DNA of 64,000 nucleotides from Gracilimonas sp040882225 (GTDB lineage: Bacteria > Bacteroidota > Rhodothermia > Balneolales > Balneolaceae), in NCBI GenBank assembly GCA_040882225.1, contig JBBEBR010000015.1, forward strand, positions 1 to 64,000. Reading direction: 5' to 3'. The notes under the pieces were generated by a model. It was given only the letters and a program-made list of their open reading frames with translations. It ran no database searches and was not told the DNA's origin. The translations under genes were made by a program, and so were the position numbers. Positions 10,351-18,831 of the stretch are shown here, piece by piece. The first letter of the stretch is position 1. Each line of letters starts with the position of its first letter.

Positions 10351-10386
10351 TAAAATAAAAAAAGCCACTCTATTTAGGAGTGGCTC
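10351..10386 (-). terminator. Terminator of the M28 peptidase gene
   Basis: Perfect stem AGCCACTC/GAGTGGCT at 10363-10370 and 10378-10385. Read on the minus strand it is followed by TTTTTTTATTTTA. It lies about 30 bases past the peptidase stop codon. Confidence 0.85.
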
Positions 10387-10414
10387 ATTAATCAAAAATA
10401 AAAAGAGAGTTTAT

Positions 10415-11962
10415 TTAATTTCCACCGCTACGGTTAGGGCTTCTCTTTGTAGGCCATTCCATTTGTTCACCCGATCTGGGGTTAACAGGCAAAACTGATT
10501 TTTCGCGAGAAGCTCGTTCTGGATCTTCACTCGCCATATATGTTAAAATAGCAGTGAGAATGGCATTATTCCGCACATCATCAAATACAATTTTATCATA
10601 AGTATCCCGGTTAGTGTGCCAGGTGTAATTCCAGTAGCTCCAACTCAGAGAACTCAAAGAAAAAGAAGGAGCTCCGGCTGCCACAAAAGAGGCGTAATCA
10701 GAACCACCACCACCGGGAGTACCTGGGAAAGTAGTCTCGATGTGACGGGTAATATCCCGCGGAACAGGCTCTAACCAGCGGCCTATGTAATCATAAGCAT
10801 GTAAATAGCCCTGTCCGGCAATCTGAACAACACGCCCGGTTCCATTATCTTGGTTGAAAAGCGCCTGAATATTATCCACAATTTTTGGGTTGTCTTCTAC
10901 ATATGCTCTTGAGCCGTTCAGCCCCTGCTCTTCGCTTCCCCATAATCCCACAATAATGGTACGTTTTGGATTAGGATAAACCGCTTTCAAAATACGTGCG
11001 GCTTCCATCATGGTGATAGAGCCTGTGGCGTTATCCGTTGCACCGGTTCCGCCATCCCATGAGTCAAAATGGGCGGAAAGAATGATGTATTCGTCAGGCT
11101 TTTCGGTTCCTTTGATTTCAGCAATGGTGTTAAAAGTAGGAACCATTCCCAAATCCTTCGACTCTGCACGAAGGCTGATTTGAGGTTTACTGCCGTGCTC
11201 AACCAGGCGATAAAGCATTCCATAATCTTCAAGCGAAAGATCGATTGCTGGAATAGTTTCGGTGTTGGCACTAAAGATTTTATTTACTCCGAAGCCATTC
11301 GACCATCGGGACTGAATAATTCCCACGGCTCCGGCTTCTTCCAGTGCAGCGTTCAAAGTTCGTGCATTATAGCCGGTTCTGCTCATTAACGCTCGCCATT
11401 CTTGCATCTGTGCATCACGGTCTGCTTTCATCTTGGCGAAAGATTCTTCAGTGGCAAATTCTTGCCAGTTATAGTCTGGTCGTCCGGTAAGTTGCTTCAT
11501 CGATACTAAAACAACTTTACCTTTTACTGAAGGCAACCATTCTGCGAAAGCGTTGGAATCTTCTACATCAGGAATGATTTCGAGCTCCGCAGTTATACCG
11601 CCCTCGGGTGTGGGAGGGCTCCATGCAAGTTGCATTCCTTCCAGAGAAACTACGCGTGGGTGAATTAAATCTACATGTGTGATTCCTCGTTCCCAACCCC
11701 GCCATTCTCCCCAAGCCTGATTTTCTGCCGAAATTCCCCACTCGTTGAAAGTATCAACTGCCCAGTCATGAGCATTTTGCATTTGAGGAGTTCCAACCAG
11801 CCGGGGGCCAATGACATCCGTCAACTCATGAGCGAGTTTTTCGAGGTGAGAGTTTTCAGTGGCTTCTTTTAAAATAGACTCTACCATGTCGTCGGTGTTC
11901 TGTGCAAGCACAAAGGCTGGCATCAGCATAACAAAGAACAGCATTTTTATAGTTTTTTTCAT
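10415..11962 (-). CDS. M28 family metallopeptidase with PA domain (secreted aminopeptidase)
   Basis: Predicted exported di-zinc aminopeptidase or carboxypeptidase. I chose the ATG at 11962, which gives the signal peptide MKKTIKMLFFVMLMPAFVLAQ and has CGGAG about nine bases upstream; a longer in-frame extension to 12016 would put 18 residues before the signal. A protease-associated insert (IPDVEDSN...VKGKVVLVSM) precedes the catalytic domain. The zinc ligands expected for M28 are visible: His and Asp in HFDSWDGGTGATDNATGS, the Glu pair in SEEQGLNGSRAY, Asp in GGGGSDYASF, and the last His in WHTNRDTYDKI. The catalytic site therefore looks intact. It stands alone between two terminator/leader regions, and peptide scavenging is the likely role. 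Confidence 0.9.
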   Translation of the reverse strand: MKKTIKMLFFVMLMPAFVLAQNTDDMVESILKEATENSHLEKLAHELTDVIGPRLVGTPQMQNAHDWAVDTFNEWGISAENQAWGEWRGWERGITHVDLIHPRVVSLEGMQLAWSPPTPEGGITAELEIIPDVEDSNAFAEWLPSVKGKVVLVSMKQLTGRPDYNWQEFATEESFAKMKADRDAQMQEWRALMSRTGYNARTLNAALEEAGAVGIIQSRWSNGFGVNKIFSANTETIPAIDLSLEDYGMLYRLVEHGSKPQISLRAESKDLGMVPTFNTIAEIKGTEKPDEYIILSAHFDSWDGGTGATDNATGSITMMEAARILKAVYPNPKRTIIVGLWGSEEQGLNGSRAYVEDNPKIVDNIQALFNQDNGTGRVVQIAGQGYLHAYDYIGRWLEPVPRDITRHIETTFPGTPGGGGSDYASFVAAGAPSFSLSSLSWSYWNYTWHTNRDTYDKIVFDDVRNNAILTAILTYMASEDPERASREKSVLPVNPRSGEQMEWPTKRSPNRSGGN

Positions 11963-12129
11963 GTACCAATCTCCGATTTTATTAAATTTGTGGAGTGAAT
12001 ATATCCTCCCGGGCATAATCAGGGACCACTGTGGCCTGTACAGATGTCACTCCGTTAAAAAAGATAAGCAAGAATAAAGCTGAATGCTGTACGGAAATTT
12101 TAATTTGATCAATTTTTTGGAAAAGCGTT

Positions 12130-13064
12130 CTACTTCTTCACGTCTGTGACTGTGAACTCTTTAATCAATCCCTGCGGTGAAGTTAATTCAGAAATCCAGG
12201 CGTATTGTCCCGGTTCCAGATCAACTGTAAAATATGCGGTATATCCAGTAGGCATCTCCTGTGCTCCTCCCAAAAAAACGGCCGGGGCCGGGGTAGTCAT
12301 ACCATCTAAATTCATCCAGTTCATCCACTGCACGATTTCAGAAAGATCAGTTTGACCGTCCAGCTTGACAAGGTTAACATCATGCAGATAGCCAACCTCG
12401 GGATGCTCCTCAAAATGGACCGCGATGGTCTGCTGTCCCTGTGTTATTTCATTCATAACTGCAATGCCGCTATTTGAGAGTTTCAACTCTACATCCGCCT
12501 CGGGTGGAGCGTTACCGGATGATTCGGTGGTATAACCGTTAGGGGTCTTGCCATTCCTTCCATAGCGTGAAAATCGCCTTCCTCTGTTTTCATATAACAT
12601 TCTAAGAAATAATTACCCGGTTCCAATTTCATTGTTACCTGAGAAGAACCTCCGGCTTCCATAATACCCACGCCTCCCATGCGTACGGCATCTCCAAACC
12701 ACTGAGGTATACTGCGGACCATCATTCCAGGGGCCTCTTCCTGGCTGAATTCACCTGCTTTCAGTCCATCCATCAGATCTACAAATTGCACTGCAACTTC
12801 TCCCATATAGTTGTCAAAAGTTTTACCCTCGGGAAGGCGTGTGAAGAATAATAGATGTGTTTCTTCACCATCATTATTCATTCGGAACGTGTTCCATCCG
12901 GAGGTAACTTCTGAAGGGGCTTGAAAGGCATATTCCTCTGCAGTTATCTTAATAATTTTGTCTGAAGATAGGGTCTCTTCTGGCAAAACTTCCTGTGCGA
13001 GACATGCTATAGAGCTTAATGCAAGCAATAGAACGGTCGCTGTTAGTTGTTTACTTATAATCAT
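12130..13064 (-). pseudogene. Frameshifted two-module cupredoxin-like protein (third paralogue)
   Basis: Two overlapping frames together match one gene. The 5' part (12489-13064) gives a signal peptide ending ALSSIACLAQ and a first module with THLLFFTRLPEG and ECYMKTEEGDFHAMEGM. The 3' part (read in the other frame from roughly 12540 down to 12130) gives a second module with HPEVGYLHDVNLVKL and DLEPGQYAWISELTSPQGL. The two intact paralogues at 13309-14229 and 15883-16794 carry both modules in one frame. The break falls near 12530-12550 (after PLTVIP) and equals one missing base. A sequencing error in the read is possible; otherwise the gene is inactivated, and only a single-module secreted product would be made. 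Confidence 0.8.
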
Positions 13065-13096
13065 TTTCTCTCGCTTTTTTTAATTTATAGTTTACT

Positions 13097-13282
13097 TTAC
13101 TTCAAGACTCCCATCATTCCCTGATCTTTATGGTCCAGAATGTGGCAGTGAAACATCCATTTGCCGGGATAATTTTCGTATCGAACAATAAATCGAGCCG
13201 TTTCGAAGCCGGGTACATTTACGGTATCCTCCCACTTTCTCCGTGATACAGGTTCACCGTTACGATCGATCATCTGGTTTTA
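13097..13282 (-). pseudogene. C-terminal stub of a second multicopper oxidase
   Basis: No start codon and too short to be a gene, but one frame reads NGEPVSRRKWEDTVNVPGFE, then FIVRYENYPGKWMFHCHILD and HKDQGMMGVLK-stop. This matches the last ~60 residues of the complete oxidase at 14298-15689, including the HCHILDH type-1/type-3 copper motif, with several substitutions. Upstream of about 13282 the similarity stops and a TAA interrupts the frame. It sits exactly where an oxidase would sit if the cupredoxin-oxidase unit had been duplicated. Confidence 0.85.
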
Positions 13283-13308
13283 AAAGATGAACAGGGATTA
13301 TTCTAATG

Positions 13309-14229
13309 TCACTCAATCGTAAATCTCTTATAAACCCCCTGGCCACGAGGTACAAAAACAACCCATGCATAATCTCCGGGTTCTGTTATGTTCAAAGCGA
13401 AGTAAGCTGTAGCTCCATCTTTCATCACTTCTACACCCCCAACAAATTCAACAGGTGGCACGGATCTCAATCCGCCAATTCTGTACCAATCCAACCAGTC
13501 GTTGACTTCATCCAAGTCTGTCCCTTCTTCCATGCGGACCAGGTGTATATTGTTGTGAAAAGGTTGGCCATCAGGATTCAGGCTGAACTCAAGTGCAAAG
13601 GTATGTTTACCTATTTCAGGTTCCCAGTCCTGTTCAATATCATCTTCGTGCAGTGTGATACGTGATTCCGGATTTGGTTCAGGGTTGTTTGCAGTATCTT
13701 CTGTAATCGTGAACTCCCAGTGCATTCCTTCCATGATATGGATGATTCCATCTTCAGTTTTCATCCAACAGACCATCATATATTTTGCCGGTTCCAGGAA
13801 AACCGTTCTTTCCGAAATTTTACCGGGTGATGTTAATCCGCGCGTAGTTGGATACAGGGTACCGCCTGCCCAGCCGGGCAGCATCTCATTCACCCTGTCG
13901 CTTATTCCGGAGCGCTCCACAACTCCTTCTTGGTATTCCCATAATAATGTTTCCCAGGCGGTCATATAATCTGTAAGATATTCTTCATGTGCGACTCCAT
14001 CAGGAAGGCGCACCAAACTTATCTCGTGAGTATTATTGGCTATCAGATTACTAAAATAAAATGTGACCCACCCGGACGGAAGTTCATTCGGTGCATCAAC
14101 GTCAAATGCGTGATCCATAGCCTCCACATGAACCTCAGTTTGTCCATATACCAGGCCACTCCCCCCAAAGTCCATGCTTATAAGGATGGTTGTTATGGTA
14201 AAAAACAAACCTTTACATACATTCGACAT
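13309..14229 (-). CDS. Exported two-module cupredoxin-like protein (second paralogue)
   Basis: A 306-residue protein with an N-terminal signal (hydrophobic LFFTITTILISMDF) and two related beta-rich modules. Module 1 runs from about residue 30 to 175: HAFDVDAPNELPSGWVTFYF, then NNTHEISLVRLPDG, ending VCWMKTEDGIIHIMEGM. Module 2 runs from about 190 to 306: NNIHLVRMEEGTDLDEV, then FALNITEPGDYAWVVFVP. The conserved His in module 1 and the later Cys, His and Met resemble the ligand order of blue copper proteins, although the Cys-His spacing is longer than usual. It is co-directional with the oxidase, 68 bases downstream of it. Function unknown; periplasmic copper binding or electron donation to the oxidase is an inference. 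Confidence 0.75.
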   Translation of the reverse strand: MSNVCKGLFFTITTILISMDFGGSGLVYGQTEVHVEAMDHAFDVDAPNELPSGWVTFYFSNLIANNTHEISLVRLPDGVAHEEYLTDYMTAWETLLWEYQEGVVERSGISDRVNEMLPGWAGGTLYPTTRGLTSPGKISERTVFLEPAKYMMVCWMKTEDGIIHIMEGMHWEFTITEDTANNPEPNPESRITLHEDDIEQDWEPEIGKHTFALEFSLNPDGQPFHNNIHLVRMEEGTDLDEVNDWLDWYRIGGLRSVPPVEFVGGVEVMKDGATAYFALNITEPGDYAWVVFVPRGQGVYKRFTIE

Positions 14230-14297
14230 TATATTTCCTCTTTGTTGGTTTTTAGTATTTTTTTGTATTCGCTGATTTCCAGCCTTGTGCAGTGCAC

Positions 14298-15689
14298 TTA
14301 CTTCACTTCCAGCACCCCCATCATCCCCTGATCTTCATGATCCAGAATGTGACAATGAAACATCCACTTCCCACGGTAATTATCGTATCGAACAATAAAG
14401 CTGGCATTCTCAAATCCAGGCACATTCACCGTATCCTCCCATTTAGCTTGTGATACTGGTTCGCCGTTACGTTCAAATACCTGAAACTGATAGCCGTGTA
14501 GGTGAAAGGGATGATCCATCCCTACAAGATTTTTAATTTCCCATATCTCTGTATTTCCCAGCTTTGCAGATTCATCAATCCGCTGCATATCCATCGTTTT
14601 GCTGTTGATCTTGCCGTTACTCATTCGCATCACGCGGGTAGCAGTTACCTCATCAGGATCCAGCTTTGGAATCGAACGCAACGTTTCCGGTATCTCAATC
14701 AGATCCATCGATGGTTCGCCTATGTAGGTTAATGTGAGAAGATCCCTTGTTTGATCCCAATCTGCCGGTCTCCACTGTGGCATGTAGCGGTTATAAGGAA
14801 GAGCTTGCAGCGTAACTTTACTTCCGGGATCAGCGGCACCATGTACAAGAACCTCAGCACGTTCTCCATTGGCCAGTATAATTTCATCGGTTTTCTCAGG
14901 GTACTCGAAAAGTCCGCCGTCACTTCCGATATGGGTGAACGTGTGTCCTTCAAGCCCAATCCGGTAAATTCTGGCACCCGAAGCGTTCACAATTCGCCAC
15001 CTCTGCACTTCGCCGTTTTGAATAGACAGCTCCGGCATAATCTCGTCATTGACAAATAGAATATCACCCTCGCGACCATTCATTTCATCCACTTTAAACT
15101 GTCGGGTCCCTTCTTTGGCAAAATCAATATTACCTTCTTCATCAAAACGATTATCCGATAAAATCAGCAGCTTATCCTCCAGCGTGTCCGGAAGTGGATC
15201 GTTGGGATCGCGTACGATGATCCCGCCGTACAATCCCATTCCCACTTGCCAGGCTGTCCGATGGTGGGGGTGGGGGTGATACCAGTACGTTCCGGCGGTA
15301 CCCGGATGAACCCTGAATGTATAGGTATACGACTCTCCGGGTTGAATCGGATGAAAAGGACTTCCATCAGAAACGAATGGCAAATGCATCCCATGCCAGT
15401 GAATGGTTGTTTCCTCATCTAAATCATTTTGGAAGTGGATAATTACACTATCGCCTTCTGAGATTTCGAGTAATGGACCCGGAATCTGTCCGTTGTAAGC
15501 GTAAACATCCGTTTTGGTATCAGGTAATAAAGAAAGACGATCGGGTGAAGCCGTAATTTGTACTTCTACAATTCCGGGCTCCGGGGAAAGATTGTCCAGC
15601 AACGTGTGACCCGCCACGGAATTCTGCGCAATTGATATAGTAAAACTGCCAATAGAAAGCACAGTAACAAAAAATAGCTTTTTAAACAT
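14298..15689 (-). CDS. Multicopper oxidase (CueO/laccase type)
   Basis: A 463-residue periplasmic multicopper oxidase with signal peptide MFKKLFFVTVLSIGSFTIS. All four copper-binding motifs are present: HWHG at residues 97-100, HPHPH at 138-142, HPFHLHG near residue 392, and HCHILDHEDQGMM from 445. Cys446, His451 and Met456 are the expected type-1 copper ligands. These enzymes oxidise Cu(I), phenols or other metals while reducing O2 to water. The protein lacks the Met-rich insert of E. coli CueO, so cuprous oxidase activity is not certain. It lies between two cupredoxin-like genes on the same strand and is probably co-transcribed with them. Confidence 0.93.
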   Translation of the reverse strand: MFKKLFFVTVLSIGSFTISIAQNSVAGHTLLDNLSPEPGIVEVQITASPDRLSLLPDTKTDVYAYNGQIPGPLLEISEGDSVIIHFQNDLDEETTIHWHGMHLPFVSDGSPFHPIQPGESYTYTFRVHPGTAGTYWYHPHPHHRTAWQVGMGLYGGIIVRDPNDPLPDTLEDKLLILSDNRFDEEGNIDFAKEGTRQFKVDEMNGREGDILFVNDEIMPELSIQNGEVQRWRIVNASGARIYRIGLEGHTFTHIGSDGGLFEYPEKTDEIILANGERAEVLVHGAADPGSKVTLQALPYNRYMPQWRPADWDQTRDLLTLTYIGEPSMDLIEIPETLRSIPKLDPDEVTATRVMRMSNGKINSKTMDMQRIDESAKLGNTEIWEIKNLVGMDHPFHLHGYQFQVFERNGEPVSQAKWEDTVNVPGFENASFIVRYDNYRGKWMFHCHILDHEDQGMMGVLEVK

Positions 15690-15799
15690 CTAAGTACAGT
15701 TCTTGTTTAAAAGTTAGTCTCTATATAATCTTGATTTAGTTTGCTATTTTTTATAAAAATTACACTACTAAATCTAAATATCAAGTCACTTATATAAGA

Positions 15800-15866
15800 C
15801 TATGCATCAATGAATTGTTACAACTCAAGTCCTACTGGAACAGACTTATAGCCGATTGATGCATAG
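15800..15866. repeat. Inverted repeat between the cupredoxin-like gene and the oxidase
   Basis: CTATGCATCAAT at 15800-15811 is perfectly complementary to ATTGATGCATAG at 15855-15866, with a 43-base loop. It starts 17 bases after the end of the upstream gene (minus strand) and about 110 bases before the oxidase ATG. No U-run follows it, so it is not a typical terminator. It could be an operator, a processing site or an attenuator. Confidence 0.7.
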
Positions 15867-15882
15867 CTTTCTAAACTCTCTT

Positions 15883-16794
15883 CTATTCTATCGTCACATC
15901 CTGAAGCACTCCCAGATGACCTGTATACTCGGAGACAAATAGGTAGCGGCCAGGCTCCAGGTCAAGTGAGAAATATCCGGTGTTTCCTGCAGGAATTATT
16001 TGCATTCCCCCTACAAATGAAGTTGGACCAGGATTCTGCATACCGTCAATTTCCAGAAAGTTCATCCATCGAACTAGGTTATCAATATCTGTATCTTGTT
16101 CTATGCGGGCTACATGTACATTGTGTCCGAAGCCTTGTTCCGGGTGCTCATTCACATTAACAGCAACAGTATGGTTACCGGGTGTCAAATCACCATCGAG
16201 GGCCATCTCAAAATTGGAAAGCGTAATCTCGATATCGGCATCCGGAGGTGTCATTTCCGAAGGCGTGTCGGTTACTGTAAGTTCCCGCATCATACCCTCC
16301 ATATTATGAAGTTCTCCATCTTCAGTCTTCATATAGCACTCGATGGCGTAAGTACCCGGTTCGAGGTTCAGGGATATATCAGTTGTAAAGCCTGCAGGTA
16401 TGATTCCGGTTCCCCCTGTAAATTCTACAGCCCAATACCATTCAGGTAAATCCGCTCCAAGTTTTTCCATTGCCTTATCTTGAGCCATGCCTTCATCTCT
16501 TAAAGCATACCAAACATTGCCAAATGGAACTAATACGTCACTTGAATATTCATCAAACGTTCTGCCCTCAGGTAACCGGGCAATAATTAAAAAATGTGGC
16601 TCATTGCCCTCATTCCTGTATTCGATATTAGTCCAACCAGATGGAATTTCATCAGGCGCCTGAAATGCAAAATCTTCAGCGTGTATTTCAACCACATGAT
16701 TTATATCAGTAGATGATGTTTGAGCCTGAGTGGTTAACGGTAATAAAAGTGCTAAAGCAAATAGTAAAATGGTAGAAATGCTTAGTTTTCTCAT
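15883..16794 (-). CDS. Exported two-module cupredoxin-like protein (first paralogue)
   Basis: A 303-residue secreted protein with signal peptide MRKLSISTILLFALALLLPL...TQAQ. Module 1 (about residues 33-175) shows HAEDFAFQAPDEIPSGWTNI, then NEPHFLIIARLPEGRTFDEY, and closes with ECYMKTEDGELHNMEGM. Module 2 (about 185-303) shows HNVHVARIEQDTDIDNLVRW and LDLEPGRYLFVSEYTGH. Internal duplication is clear from the repeated LEPG-Y and RLPEG/RIEQ landmarks. It is the promoter-proximal member of the cluster, upstream of the oxidase. The family is one I know only as hypothetical plastocyanin-like proteins, so no enzymatic function is claimed. Confidence 0.78.
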   Translation of the reverse strand: MRKLSISTILLFALALLLPLTTQAQTSSTDINHVVEIHAEDFAFQAPDEIPSGWTNIEYRNEGNEPHFLIIARLPEGRTFDEYSSDVLVPFGNVWYALRDEGMAQDKAMEKLGADLPEWYWAVEFTGGTGIIPAGFTTDISLNLEPGTYAIECYMKTEDGELHNMEGMMRELTVTDTPSEMTPPDADIEITLSNFEMALDGDLTPGNHTVAVNVNEHPEQGFGHNVHVARIEQDTDIDNLVRWMNFLEIDGMQNPGPTSFVGGMQIIPAGNTGYFSLDLEPGRYLFVSEYTGHLGVLQDVTIE

Positions 16795-17183
16795 GTTTAT
16801 ATCCTTAGTTGTTTAAAATTTAAACTCTATTATCTGTATATGAAGAGATCGCTTTTAAGATTTTCAACTCACTTACTAAACCCGATACCGGGCTTTTTTA
16901 ATTAACTTAAATAATTAATAATCTTAAGTTAAGTTAAAATCTTGGAGATATAAAAATTAATAATATTCTGATCTTGACTAAATATTTTCCTAAGGCAGCT
17001 GATTTGGGAATGCTTTGATTTTAGACACGTTTACCACCGTCCGGTCCAAGTAGAAGACGATGTTTTTTCCTTCTTTTTGTCCACTTAAGGGGAGGCTGGA
17101 ATGTACGTTTTATGATCAGTAAAGTGTATTACTGAGAAAGCTGTTCAGGTTTTTTAACGCAGGAACCTTAATCCCCAAACATG
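16795..17183. other. Intergenic region upstream of the cupredoxin/oxidase cluster
   Basis: AT-rich leader that should hold the promoter of the minus-strand cluster. A small CCCG-ATA-CCGGG hairpin followed by TTTTTT (plus strand) lies at about 16880-16898. On the minus strand around 16990-17110 an open stretch reads SGQKEGKNIVFYLDRTVV then NVSKIKAFPNQLP-stop, with a stop not far upstream. It looks protein-like but has no start, so it may be a gene remnant. Nothing else is recognised. Confidence 0.4.
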
Positions 17184-17299
17184 TCTTTCTGAGGGTGCCC
17201 CCGAAGAATCTTAGTTGGAAATGATGACCACTTTGAAATACACATTGGTACCACCAATTGGCAAAGATCCTTCGCAAGTATGCTCAGGAAGACTTTAAA
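17183..17299. repeat. Interspersed inverted repeat element overlapping the M20 gene end
   Basis: The left part, GTCTTTCTGAGGGTGCCCCC followed by GAAGAATCTTAG, is matched in reverse complement by the right part, GTCTTCCTGAGC then GCGAAGGATCTTTG. The element is about 115 bp. Its right arm supplies the last codons and the TGA stop of the M20 amidohydrolase. Similar GTCATTCTGAGC/GAAGAATCT-type dispersed sequences are common in environmental bacterial genomes. Confidence 0.65.
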
Positions 17300-18426
17300 A
17301 GCTTTTCCTCATAAATCCCATAAAATACATCTACTGCGGGTTTTATGATATCATCCGGGAAATCATACTCAGGATTGTGGAGTGGGGGTTGATTTTCTCC
17401 GGCACCAAAACCAAACTGTGCGCCCCGGTTTGTAGCAGTGAAGTACGCAAAATCTTCCGACCAACGGAAAGGTTTGTCAATATTCTCAATCGTTATTCCA
17501 GATTTTTCCGCTGCTTGCTTTATCATCTCAACACAGTTGGCTTCATTCATAGTAGGAGGATAAATTTCTGAGTAGTTAATTTCAAAATGGAGTCCTTTTT
17601 GTCGGGCAATTAATTCTACAATTCTCTCGGCTTTCTGCATCAGCAAATCCATATCCTTATTCTCGAAAGCCCGCAAAGTAAAACCCATTTCGGCGTAATC
17701 AGGAGAAACCCCAAAGGATATTTCACCCAAACGGATATAAATAAGAGTCGTAAAAGTAGTATCTGAAAACTGACTGGAGTCGGCGATTAACTCATTAAAA
17801 GCACTCATGATTCCCGATACGGCCATTGCCGGACTCACTCCTTTTTCCGGCTCGGCAGCATGAGAAGTGACTCCTTCCAACTTGATGGTCATGCCGGCTG
17901 AAGCTGCTGAAAAACTCCCGGTTTTTAAAAGTACTTTATTCTTTTCTACGCCTGGAATATTATGAAGTGCAAAAATATAATCAGCTTGAAGCGCATGAAA
18001 CTCCGGTGATTCAACTACATCTTTTGCACCTAAATCTGTTTCCTCAGCGGGCTGGAATAGCAAAACTACTTTCCCTCTTTTGGGACGATTTTCCGCAATT
18101 CGCTGTCCTAAGCCAGCCAATATAGCCATATGGCCATCGTGCCCGCAAAGATGAGCCACGCCATCTATAGAAGAGCGATATCCTAAATTTGATTTCTCCT
18201 GGATGGGAAGCGCATCAAGTTCTGCCCGAAAAACAATGGTTTCTCCCTCTTCACTTCCTTCAAAGACAAAGGCTTTCCCGGTTTTAGAAATGGAAATCTC
18301 ACGATCAGGATTTAGTTTCTGTACGAATTCAGATATTCGCCGGGAAGTTTCAAATTCCTGGTTGGCTAATTCCGGATATCGGTGAAGTGTCCGGCGGAGA
18401 TTAATGATATCGAGATAATCCGGCAT
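17284..18426 (-). CDS. M20 family amidohydrolase (N-acyl-amino-acid or hippurate hydrolase type)
   Basis: A 380-residue cytoplasmic metal-dependent hydrolase of the M20D branch, which removes acyl groups from amino acids or opens similar amide bonds. Landmarks are RRTLHRYPELANQEFETSR at the N-terminus, the metal site LCGHDGHMAILAGL, LLFQPAEETDLGAKDV with the catalytic Glu, ALHNIPG, and a dimerisation domain containing GVTSHAAEPEKGVSPA. The late metal-site His is in QPPLHNPEYDFPDD. Length is normal for the family. The final residues KSS and the stop are encoded inside a dispersed repeat (17183-17299), so the native C-terminus may have been replaced. It stands alone between two intergenic regions. 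Confidence 0.9.
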   Translation of the reverse strand: MPDYLDIINLRRTLHRYPELANQEFETSRRISEFVQKLNPDREISISKTGKAFVFEGSEEGETIVFRAELDALPIQEKSNLGYRSSIDGVAHLCGHDGHMAILAGLGQRIAENRPKRGKVVLLFQPAEETDLGAKDVVESPEFHALQADYIFALHNIPGVEKNKVLLKTGSFSAASAGMTIKLEGVTSHAAEPEKGVSPAMAVSGIMSAFNELIADSSQFSDTTFTTLIYIRLGEISFGVSPDYAEMGFTLRAFENKDMDLLMQKAERIVELIARQKGLHFEINYSEIYPPTMNEANCVEMIKQAAEKSGITIENIDKPFRWSEDFAYFTATNRGAQFGFGAGENQPPLHNPEYDFPDDIIKPAVDVFYGIYEEKLLKSS

Positions 18427-18528
18427 AAGAGGCTGTTGAATATTTACCGGAGCTGTAGTTATTGATACACAATGTTAAGAATTGATTTCTATTCCCCGAT
18501 AATCAGAATTTAAAAAGAAGAATTCGTC

Positions 18529-18831
18529 TTAGTTTTTCTTTACAGACTCAATGGAATGTAAAAGGTTTTCGGCTTCTTTAATTAAACCTTCTGCTTTTTC
18601 CTTGGCGTCTAAAACTACTTTATCCCCTTTGGTTTTTGCTTCTGAAACCAGCGATTCTTTTTCTTTGCGAAGCTGATCAATCAGGTCGCTTAACTCATCG
18701 TAATAATTGCTGAGCTTGTAAGAAAGCCGGTCGCGTGTGTTTTTTCCGGTGTCCGGGGCATATAATAAAGCTATTACTGTTCCTGCTAAGGTGCCAGCTA
18801 TCAATCCCGCTAAAAAATTTGATTTATTCAT
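18529..18831 (-). CDS. YtxH domain-containing protein
   Basis: A 100-residue protein with one N-terminal glycine-rich membrane segment (FLAGLIAGTLAGTVIALLYA, residues 7-26), then PDTGKNTRDRLS, followed by a charged coiled coil to the end. This is the standard layout of YtxH/gas-vesicle-protein-like small membrane proteins, linked to general stress in Firmicutes; the molecular role is unknown. It is a single gene about 100 bases upstream of the M20 gene start, on the same strand. Confidence 0.85.
   Translation of the reverse strand: MNKSNFLAGLIAGTLAGTVIALLYAPDTGKNTRDRLSYKLSNYYDELSDLIDQLRKEKESLVSEAKTKGDKVVLDAKEKAEGLIKEAENLLHSIESVKKN

Noticed and set aside
12489..12600. Programmed ribosomal frameshifting in the third cupredoxin-like gene
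   Set aside because: No slippery heptamer or stimulatory stem, and both paralogues are read in a single frame.
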